Shown: positions 42,563-49,012 of the stretch, piece after piece | Layout: every line of letters starts with the position of its first letter | How positions within the stretch are numbered: position 1 is the stretch's first letter | Assembly (NCBI GenBank): GCA_905197955.1 | Contig: CAJKAR010000032.1 | Span: 1 to 53,907 of the forward strand | Length of the DNA: 53,907 nt | Reading direction: 5' to 3' | Source: an uncultured Lentisphaeria bacterium | Lineage (GTDB): Bacteria; Verrucomicrobiota; Lentisphaeria; Victivallales; UBA1829 | Position numbers and translations under genes: made by a program | Notes under the pieces: model-generated | Seen by the model: the letters and a program-made list of their open reading frames with translations, nothing else | Told to the model about the DNA's origin: nothing | The model's database searches: none

Positions 42563-43579
42563 TTAGAACTGTGCCAGGAAGCGGATGTCGTTGTCGGAGA
42601 ACATGCGGAGGTCCTCGATGCGGTGCTTGATCATCGTCAGGCGCTCGATTCCCATGCCGAATGCGAATCCCTGGCAGGTTTCCGGATCGTAAGCGACGTT
42701 TTTCAGAACGTTCGGATTGACCATTCCGGCTCCGGCGCATTCAATCCAGCCGGTGTTTTTGCAGACTTTGCATCCTTTCCCTCCGCACATGACGCAGGTG
42801 AAATCGCACTCCACGCTGGGTTCCGTGAAGGGGAAGAAGCTCGGACGCATGCGGACGCTGATCTTTTCGCCGAAGAATTCCGCGGCAAAGGTCATGAGGG
42901 TGCTTTTCAGATCGGCAAGGGAGACATCCGTGTCGATGTAAAGACCTTCGATCTGATGAAAGTGGACTCCGTGAGTGGCGTCGGGGGTGTCGCGGCGGTA
43001 GCAGCGTCCCGGTGCGACGATCCGGACCGGCGGCTTCTGCGCCAGCATCGTGCGGATCTGCACCGGAGAGGTGTGGGAACGCATCAGGCGGCCGTCTTCA
43101 AAGAAAAAGGTGTCCTGCGGACTGCGCGACGGATGGTCCGGCGGCGCGTTGAGCGCATCAAAATTGTTGAAGACCGTTTCGATTTCCGGTCCGCCTGTGG
43201 CAAGAAATCCCATGCGGCGGAAGATTGCGCAGCATTCATCGAAGGTCTGGCTGACGGGATGTTTTCTTCCCGCGTGCCATTTTCTGCCGGGAAGGGTGAC
43301 ATCCAGTTTGTTTGCGTCGGCGCTTCCGGCTCCGGCGAGCGCTTCTCTGGCACTTTCGATCATGGCGAGAAGAGTCTGCTTTCCATCGTTGAAGGCTTTT
43401 CCCGCTTCGCGTTTCTGTTCCGGCGGAATTTTGCCCATGAGGGGGCCGAGAGCGGTGAAGGCGCCGTTTCTTCCGATGGTTTTCGCGCGGACCGCTTCCA
43501 CATCGGATTCGGATTTGGCGGAAGCCAGAGCTTGTCGGGCTTCTTCGACGATGCTTTGAATTTTTTCCAGCAGTTCCAT
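42563..43579 (-). CDS. pheS: Phenylalanine-tRNA ligase alpha subunit
   Basis: A 338-residue class II synthetase subunit. The N-terminal coiled coil (MELLEKIQSIVEEARQAL) is followed by the catalytic core with motif 2 (APGRCYRRDTPDATHGVHFHQIEG) and motif 3 (GFAFGMGIERLTMI). I chose ATG 43579; the frame upstream continues through a hairpin and adds a non-family extension. It is separated from rplT by a terminator, so phenylalanyl-tRNA synthetase may be partly uncoupled from the ribosomal genes. Confidence 0.97.
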   Translation of the reverse strand: MELLEKIQSIVEEARQALASAKSESDVEAVRAKTIGRNGAFTALGPLMGKIPPEQKREAGKAFNDGKQTLLAMIESAREALAGAGSADANKLDVTLPGRKWHAGRKHPVSQTFDECCAIFRRMGFLATGGPEIETVFNNFDALNAPPDHPSRSPQDTFFFEDGRLMRSHTSPVQIRTMLAQKPPVRIVAPGRCYRRDTPDATHGVHFHQIEGLYIDTDVSLADLKSTLMTFAAEFFGEKISVRMRPSFFPFTEPSVECDFTCVMCGGKGCKVCKNTGWIECAGAGMVNPNVLKNVAYDPETCQGFAFGMGIERLTMIKHRIEDLRMFSDNDIRFLAQF

Positions 43580-43680
43580 ATTCTTTATCCTGTTTCTGTT
43601 AATGTTTTCTGATTGCATCTTCTCCGGAAACGGCATCGCTTGAAACCGGCTCCGGAGAAAACGCATTCATGGAAAAAAGC

Positions 43681-43717
43681 AAAAAGCGCGGCACTCTTTC
43701 TGGAAAAGAGCCCGCGC
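43681..43717 (-). terminator. Terminator or attenuator between rplT and pheS
   Basis: On the minus strand GCGCGG-GCTCTTT, a 5-base loop and AAAGAGTG-CCGCGC are followed by TTTTTGCTTTTTT. It should stop most transcription from the thrS promoter. A second hairpin (43621-43628 with 43651-43658, TCTCCGGA/TCCGGAGA) lies just downstream of it. Confidence 0.88.
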
Positions 43718-43741
43718 GGGTGTCCGTGGTCAGACGAATGT

Positions 43742-44092
43742 TCAGCAGGCTGCTTTTGCTTTCTCAAGCAAAGCGGTAAACGCTGCCGCGTCGTTGACAG
43801 CCATGTCGGCAAGAACTTTACGGTTCAGGGTAATTCCGGCCTTCTTGAGACCGTTGATGAATTTGCTGTACGTGAAGCCCTGCTGACGGCATGCCGCATT
43901 GATACGGATGGTCCAGAGGCCTCTGTACTGACGCTTTTTCTGTTTGCGTCCGATATAGGCATTTGCATCCGCTTTATCAATGGCATCGTAGACGGTACGG
44001 ATCTGTTTGCTGCTCGCACCGTAGAAACCTTTGGCGCGATCCAACGCTCTGTTACGGCGTTTTCTGGAAGGTACTGCGCATGTAACTCTCAT
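43742..44092 (-). CDS. rplT: 50S ribosomal protein L20
   Basis: A 116-residue L20, the early 50S-assembly protein that binds 23S rRNA. The basic N-terminus (RKRRNRALDRAKGFYG), the YIGRKQKKRQYRGLWTIRIN core and the C-terminal helix are all typical. AAAGGAG precedes ATG. It lies 22 bases after rpmI in the conserved infC-rpmI-rplT order, followed by a strong terminator. Confidence 0.98.
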   Translation of the reverse strand: MRVTCAVPSRKRRNRALDRAKGFYGASSKQIRTVYDAIDKADANAYIGRKQKKRQYRGLWTIRINAACRQQGFTYSKFINGLKKAGITLNRKVLADMAVNDAAAFTALLEKAKAAC

Positions 44093-44114
44093 GATTTATC
44101 TCCTTTTGTTCGGC

Positions 44115-44312
44115 TCAGCCGTAGGGCAGAGCTTTTTTCAGACGCTGGGCTTGGCTGGAAGGAAGCATTCCGTCAGCTCTCATCTGACGTTTTTTCTTTC
44201 CGCCTTTTCCGGTCATGAGGTGTCTGCGACCCGGTTTCGTAATCATGTACTTGCCGGTGCCGGTGCGTTTGACGCGCTTGGCAATACTCTTTCTTGTTTT
44301 CAGCTTTGGCAT
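44115..44312 (-). CDS. rpmI: 50S ribosomal protein L35
   Basis: A 65-residue L35 with the expected start MPKLKTRKSIAKRVKRTGTG and the basic GRRHLMTGKGGKKKR core. It lies between infC and rplT, as in most bacteria. The gene has its own ribosome site; the upstream 72 bases hold no other feature I can name. Confidence 0.98.
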   Translation of the reverse strand: MPKLKTRKSIAKRVKRTGTGKYMITKPGRRHLMTGKGGKKKRQMRADGMLPSSQAQRLKKALPYG

Positions 44313-44384
44313 CGTTTTGCTCCTTTCAGAGTTTGTTTGTTTCCCGTTGCGGCAGACGCCGATCGGCCGCTTCCGGTGTTTACG

Positions 44385-44897
44385 TCACTTGACTGGATTG
44401 TAAGTGACGCAGATATTTCTTCCGAGAAGTTTGCCGGGGGCTTCCAGAACGCCCTTGTCCTTCAAACTTTCCGTGATTTTGTCCACCAGCTCGAACCCTT
44501 TCTCCGGATGCGCCATTTCGCGTCCTTTGAACATGATGGTTACTTTGAGCTTGTTTCCTTCCTGCAGAAACTCTACGCCATGCGCAATTTTGAACTCATA
44601 GTCATGGGTGTCGATGTTCAGACGGAATTTGATTTCCTTGACTTTCTGCGCCTGGTTGTGTTTTTTCTGATCCTTCATTTTCTTCTTCTGCTCGTAGCAG
44701 AGCTTTCCGAAGTCCATGATGCGGCAGACCGGGGGATTGCTTCCCTCGGAGACCATGACCAGATCAAGTCCGGCGTCTTTTGCCTTCAGGCAGGCCGGAC
44801 CGAGTTTCATTACGCCGAGCTGTTCCCCATCCGCCGCGATAACGAGCAGATCGGTGTCAGCATAGGCACGGTCGTTGTATTTCAGCAGCTTAGCGAT
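44385..44897 (-). CDS. infC: Translation initiation factor IF-3 (ATC start predicted)
   Basis: IF-3 (about 170 residues) keeps ribosomal subunits apart and proofreads initiation. The N-domain (DGEQLGVMKLGPA.., NPPVCRIMDFGKL) and C-domain (KVKEIKFRLNIDTHDYEFK, FKGREMAHPEKG) are both complete. No ATG, GTG or TTG lies at the expected start. CAGGAGG is followed eight bases later by ATC (44897-44895) giving IAKLLKYNDRAY, matching the family N-terminus. The nearest conventional start, TTG 44942, lacks a ribosome site and adds 15 odd residues. Rare AUU/AUC starts in infC are known to allow IF-3 to repress itself, so I favour ATC. Confidence 0.9.
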   Translation of the reverse strand: MAKLLKYNDRAYADTDLLVIAADGEQLGVMKLGPACLKAKDAGLDLVMVSEGSNPPVCRIMDFGKLCYEQKKKMKDQKKHNQAQKVKEIKFRLNIDTHDYEFKIAHGVEFLQEGNKLKVTIMFKGREMAHPEKGFELVDKITESLKDKGVLEAPGKLLGRNICVTYNPVK

Positions 44898-44959
44898 AGC
44901 AGGATCCTCCTGTTTTAAGTTTTTTGCCGTCTCCTGCGGCAATCGGGTAATATAGCACC

Positions 44960-46678
44960 TTAAATCTTATTGTCAACATCTTCCTGAAGTTTTTTCACGA
45001 GCGTGTCGAAATCCATCAGGCCGAGCTGATCTTCTCTGCGGGAGCGGACGGAGAAGGAGCCCGTCTCAAGTTCCTTGTCGCCGACAACCGCCATGTACGG
45101 AATGCGCATGTTGCGCGCTTCCTTGATTTTGGAGCCCATGCTCTCTTTGCGGGTGTCGCAGGAAACGCGGAAGCCGAGTTTCTTAAGCTTCTGTTCCGCT
45201 TCAAGGCAGAACGCATGCTGTTTTTCCGAAATCGGAATCAGACGGAGCTGTTCCGGGGCCAGCCACATCGGGAACACGCCCGCGTAGTGCTCGATCAGGA
45301 TGCCGAAGAAACGCTCCAGAGAGCCGAACAGCGCACGGTGGACCATGTACGGCTGATGGCGCTGGCCGTCTTCTCCCACATACTGAAGGTTGAAGCGTTC
45401 CGGAAGATTGAAGTCGAACTGAATGGTCGAGGTCTGCCACTCACGTCCGATGGCATCTTTGACCTTGAGGTCGATTTTCGGACCGTAGAATGCTCCGCCG
45501 CCTTCGTCAACTTCGTATTCAAGACCGCATTTTTCGATCGCCTGAACCAGTGATTTCTGTGCCTGTTCCCAGCGTGCGGGTTCGCCGACCGCCTTTGCGG
45601 GCTTTGTCGAAAGATACGCTTTGATCTCTTTGAAGCGGAAGGTCTTCCAGATGTAGAGGCAGAAGTTCAGAACCTCCATAATCTCGCTTTCGATCTGTTC
45701 CGGGGTGCAGATGATGTGGGCATCATCCTGCGTGAACCCGCGGACGCGCATGAGTCCGTGAAGCACGCCGCTCTTTTCATAGCGGTAGACGGTTCCGAGC
45801 TCCGCCCAGCGGCAGGGAAGTTCGCGGTAGGAGCGCGTGCGGCTCTTGTAGATCTCAATATGGAACGGGCAGTTCATCGGTTTGACGTAGTAGTCGAAAC
45901 CGTCGATATCCATCTTGGAGTACATGCTGTCCTTGTAGAAGGAGAGGTGCCCGCTGGTTTCCCACAGCTGACTGCGTCCGATGTGCGGCGTGTACAGAAG
46001 ATCATAGCCGTTGTTGATGTGTTCCGCGCGCCAGAACGTTTCGATGAGGTTGCGGATGAGCGCTCCGCGCGGATGCCACAGGACAAGTCCGGGGCCGACG
46101 GTCTCGGAGATGCTGAACAGATCCAGCTCCTTGCCGAGTTTCCGGTGGTCGCGTTTTTTGGCTTCTTCCAGGCGCTGGAGATAGTCTTTCAGTTCCTGTT
46201 TCGTCGGGAACGCGATTCCGTAGATGCGCTGGAGCATCGGATTGGTCTCCTTGCCGCGGTAGTAGGAACCGGCGACGGAGGTCAGTTTGAAGGCTCCGAT
46301 CTGGGAGGTGCGTTCCACGTGCGGACCGCGGCAGAGATCGAGAAAATCGCCGCAGCGGTACATCGTGATGACGCCGTCTTCCGGGATGTCGGCAAGACGT
46401 TCCAGTTTGTATTTCTGATCCGCAAGCAGTTTTTTCGCTTCTTCGCGGGTGACTTCGATCCGTTCAAACGGGTAATCCGCCTTGACGATTTCCGCCATCT
46501 TCTCCTCGATCTTCGGGAGTTCCTCGACATTGATATGTTCCGGAATATCGAAATCGTAATAGAAGCCGTCTTCCGTACTGGGGCCGATGTCGAATTTCAC
46601 ATCGGGGTAAAGCTGTTTCACGGCAGCCGCCATCACATGAGAGGCGCTGTGCCGGAGGGTTTCAATGGGAAACTGCAT
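44960..46678 (-). CDS. thrS: Threonine-tRNA ligase lacking the TGS domain
   Basis: A 572-residue ThrRS. The editing domain starts almost at the N-terminus with RHSASHVMAAAV (HxxxH) and includes CRGPHVERT; the class II core (motif 2 RYEKSGVLHGLMRVRGFTQDD, motif 3 near HRALFGSLERFFG) and the C-terminal anticodon-binding domain follow. The usual ~60-residue N-terminal TGS domain is missing. I chose ATG 46678, preceded by GAAAGGA; an upstream ATG adds only 12 residues, so the TGS domain is truly absent. It opens the translation gene run under a predicted promoter at 46720-46748. Confidence 0.97.
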   Translation of the reverse strand: MQFPIETLRHSASHVMAAAVKQLYPDVKFDIGPSTEDGFYYDFDIPEHINVEELPKIEEKMAEIVKADYPFERIEVTREEAKKLLADQKYKLERLADIPEDGVITMYRCGDFLDLCRGPHVERTSQIGAFKLTSVAGSYYRGKETNPMLQRIYGIAFPTKQELKDYLQRLEEAKKRDHRKLGKELDLFSISETVGPGLVLWHPRGALIRNLIETFWRAEHINNGYDLLYTPHIGRSQLWETSGHLSFYKDSMYSKMDIDGFDYYVKPMNCPFHIEIYKSRTRSYRELPCRWAELGTVYRYEKSGVLHGLMRVRGFTQDDAHIICTPEQIESEIMEVLNFCLYIWKTFRFKEIKAYLSTKPAKAVGEPARWEQAQKSLVQAIEKCGLEYEVDEGGGAFYGPKIDLKVKDAIGREWQTSTIQFDFNLPERFNLQYVGEDGQRHQPYMVHRALFGSLERFFGILIEHYAGVFPMWLAPEQLRLIPISEKQHAFCLEAEQKLKKLGFRVSCDTRKESMGSKIKEARNMRIPYMAVVGDKELETGSFSVRSRREDQLGLMDFDTLVKKLQEDVDNKI

Positions 46679-47161
46679 TTTCTGTCCTTTCTTAAAATAA
46701 AATTTTACAATCATCCTTTAATATATATGTCCTTTGGTGTATAGGCAAGCGGATTTCATGGAAATTTGGAAAACTTGGGCGTTTCTCTTCCTGATGGAGG
46801 AAAAACGGATTGCGGTGGGAGCGAACACTTCAGGATCACTTTTCCCGTTTTCCGAAAGAATCCGCTGTCTCAATGTGATCGGAATGCGCAGGGCGGGGAG
46901 TGGAAAATGAGAAATCGATTCGTTTCCCGTTTGCTTTTTCGAAACTGGAATGCTATACAGTAAAACAGAGCGTTTTTTTGTTTCAGGATTCGGGGAGGAG
47001 GATGATTTCCGCCATCTGCTGCGGGCAGGTCTTCGTTCCGAAATCGGACAGTTGTATCCGGCCGCATGGGGGGAAACTCTGTACGGAGAGTCCGGAAATT
47101 CTCATGCAAAAAGGCGGCGGGACGGAAGTCATTGAAATCAAACCAGAAAAAAGGAGTCGAG
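46679..47161. other. Divergent intergenic region
   Basis: About 480 bases between thrS and the fucosidase gene. It holds the thrS promoter at one end and the fucosidase ribosome site at the other. Several short open frames exist but none has a ribosome site with family-like sequence. I see no RNA gene. Confidence 0.5.
46720..46748 (-). promoter_or_regulatory. Predicted promoter of thrS
   Basis: On the minus strand TTGCCT (46743-46748), 17 bases, TATATT (46720-46725), with the thrS ATG about 40 bases further on. Confidence 0.6.
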
Positions 47162-48499
47162 ATGGCAAACAGCGAGGATGTGGAATTTCAGCATGGATTC
47201 ATCGGCAACACGGGGAGAACGGCTTCGGAGAGCGCGGAAACGTTCCGGCGGACGGAGCATCCGGAGGCTCAGTGGTATCCCGGTGCGGGACTTGGAATGT
47301 TTATTCACTGGGGAATTGCCAGCGTTGCGGGATGTCTGGATCTTTCCTGGGGTATGATCAAGTCTCCGGCAAAGAGCGCGGAGAAAAATGTGGCGCGCTA
47401 CGGACTGCCGGCCAGAGGACTGCAGGTTTCTCCGAACCATTACTGGGCGCTTGCGGAGAAATTCACGGCGGACCGGTACGATCCGGATAAATGGCTCCGC
47501 GCAGCCGCCGCCGCGGGAGTCAAATACTGCGTTATGACGACGAAACATCACGACGGATTCGCGCTCTGGCCTAGCAATTACGGCGATCTCAATACGAAAA
47601 ACTATCTGAACGGACGCGACCTTGTCGGCGAATATGTGGCGGCCTGCCGGAAAAATGGATTGAAAGTCGGCTTTTACTACTCGCCGCCGGACTGGCGTAT
47701 GGACCGGGAGTATATGAACTTCTCCCGCGATCCGGAGCATCCGGTTCTTGGAGTCGATTACACGCCGGTGGTGCCGAAGGAGAAGACGCCGGAACATGCG
47801 GAAGAACTGCGGCGCTATCGTCGCGGTCAGATCGAGGAGCTGCTGACCCGCTACGGCAAAATCGACTACTTCTGGTTCGACGGCTTCGGCGAGGAGTGCA
47901 TCTCGTTTGCTCGAATGCGCGAACTTCAGCCTCAGATCGTGGTGAACGACCGCGGAATGCTCTACGGCGATGTGATTACCCAGGGATCCGAAGGCGGAAT
48001 GCCGAAGGAACGTCGGCCCGGAAAATGGTGGGAGTACTGCGACGTCTTCGCCGACGGCGCCTGGGGATATCTCGACTATGAAGTCTACAAGCCTGCCGGC
48101 TGGTTCCTCGCAGAACTCGGAAAAGCTCGCTCCTGGGATGGAAACTTCCTTCCGAACGTCGCTCCCGATTCCCATGGCGAACTTCCTCCGCAGTACTACA
48201 AGCGCATGGAGCAGATCGGCGCATGGATGAAGGAAAATTCGCGCGCCATCTACGGCGTACGCGGAACTCACTGGCCCGAAAAAAGCAATATGCCGATCAC
48301 CGTGAACGGCGATACCTGGTTCATTCATGCAACATGGCTTTGCGATTATCCGATTGTGATCAGCGATGTCGAGAAACCGGCTTCTCTCCAGTTGAAGGGC
48401 GAGGACGTCCCGTTCCATTACGAGAACCGTACTCTGACCTTTGAGGTGCCGTGGCACCTGAAATCCAATCTGACGGATATCGTGGAACTGAAATTCTGA
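47162..48499 (+). CDS. Alpha-L-fucosidase (GH29)
   Basis: A 445-residue GH29 enzyme that releases L-fucose from glycans. The family start of the barrel is clear (WYPGAGLGMFIHWGIASV), followed by TTKHHDGFALWPS, GFYYSPPDWR and IDYFWFDGFGEE, where Asp240 is the predicted nucleophile. No signal peptide is visible, so it may act on imported oligosaccharides. AAGGAG lies five bases before ATG 47162; the longer frame lacks a site. A strong terminator follows. With the nearby glycosidases it suggests use of mucin- or algae-type fucosylated glycans. Confidence 0.93.
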   Translation: MANSEDVEFQHGFIGNTGRTASESAETFRRTEHPEAQWYPGAGLGMFIHWGIASVAGCLDLSWGMIKSPAKSAEKNVARYGLPARGLQVSPNHYWALAEKFTADRYDPDKWLRAAAAAGVKYCVMTTKHHDGFALWPSNYGDLNTKNYLNGRDLVGEYVAACRKNGLKVGFYYSPPDWRMDREYMNFSRDPEHPVLGVDYTPVVPKEKTPEHAEELRRYRRGQIEELLTRYGKIDYFWFDGFGEECISFARMRELQPQIVVNDRGMLYGDVITQGSEGGMPKERRPGKWWEYCDVFADGAWGYLDYEVYKPAGWFLAELGKARSWDGNFLPNVAPDSHGELPPQYYKRMEQIGAWMKENSRAIYGVRGTHWPEKSNMPITVNGDTWFIHATWLCDYPIVISDVEKPASLQLKGEDVPFHYENRTLTFEVPWHLKSNLTDIVELKF

Positions 48500-48514
48500 C
48501 GATTTCCGCTTTTT

Positions 48515-48557
48515 GCTCCGGGAATGGTAGAAATGCCATCTGCCCGGAGCTTTTTTT
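48515..48557 (+). terminator. Rho-independent terminator of the fucosidase gene
   Basis: GCTCCGGG (48515-48522) and CCCGGAGC (48543-48550) enclose an inner ATGG/CCAT pairing and are followed by T7. Confidence 0.95.
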
Positions 48558-48603
48558 GTTTCCCCCTCCCATCCGACCCTTCCGATGCGGGGATCTGAAT
48601 AAA

Positions 48604-48810
48604 TTATTCCATCTCTTTTGCCTGTTCGTACATGTGTTCCATAAATTCCCGGTAGGAGAAGGGGTAGCCGACCGATTCCGCCAGGGCTAGAAAGGCATCA
48701 ATGACTTTTTCCTGTTCCTGAAATTCCTTTTGAAACGACAGCGCCTTCTGCTGAAGCTCCTTGTCCGCTTCCAGCAGCTGATAGAATGCGATGATGTTTG
48801 CCTTGCTCAT
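48604..48810 (-). CDS. Nif11-like small protein
   Basis: A 68-residue protein resembling the Nif11 leader-peptide family: MSKANIIAFYQLLEADKELQ, a helical middle and a C-terminal YPFSYREFMEHMYEQ segment matching the usual end of the Nif11 domain. In many genomes this domain is the leader of a ribosomal peptide that is modified by LanM or radical SAM enzymes, but here the protein ends at the domain, without a Gly-Gly cleavage site, core peptide or modifying enzyme nearby. AGAGGA precedes ATG. It may be a stand-alone Nif11 protein of unknown role. Confidence 0.75.
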   Translation of the reverse strand: MSKANIIAFYQLLEADKELQQKALSFQKEFQEQEKVIDAFLALAESVGYPFSYREFMEHMYEQAKEME

Positions 48811-48904
48811 AGTTGATCCTCTTTCCGAAATGATGCGGTACTATATCGTGTTCCAGGATTTTCTGCAAGTCGGTTTCCGCGGAAGGGGCTCGGAAGAATG
48901 GTGA

Positions 48905-48956
48905 TTCTGAAAGGCGGATTTGTATTTTTTTTCTGAAAAACGGATTTGTATTTTCC
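48905..48956. repeat. Two tandem 26-bp units
   Basis: TTCTGAAA(GG/AA)CGGATTTGTATTTT occurs at 48905-48928 and again at 48931-48954, a 26-base period. It lies between the divergent Nif11-like and AsmA-like genes, about 60 bases before the latter. It could be a recent duplication or a paired binding site. Confidence 0.8.
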
Positions 48957-49012
48957 GCTGGAAGAATGCACATTACCGGAGTTGATTTGTCAAGAAACAG
49001 GATACGGAAGCC

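Noticed and set aside
42540..42740. N-terminal extension of PheT
   Set aside because: It lies inside pheS in another frame and is unlike the family; ATG 42539 has a good ribosome site.
43580..43666. A Phe-rich leader peptide upstream of pheS (three Phe codons within 13)
   Set aside because: The frame runs straight into pheS without a stop codon, so it cannot work as a classical attenuator leader.
46766..47490. Open frames between thrS and the fucosidase gene
   Set aside because: None has a ribosome site with protein-like sequence, and one overlaps the fucosidase gene in another frame.
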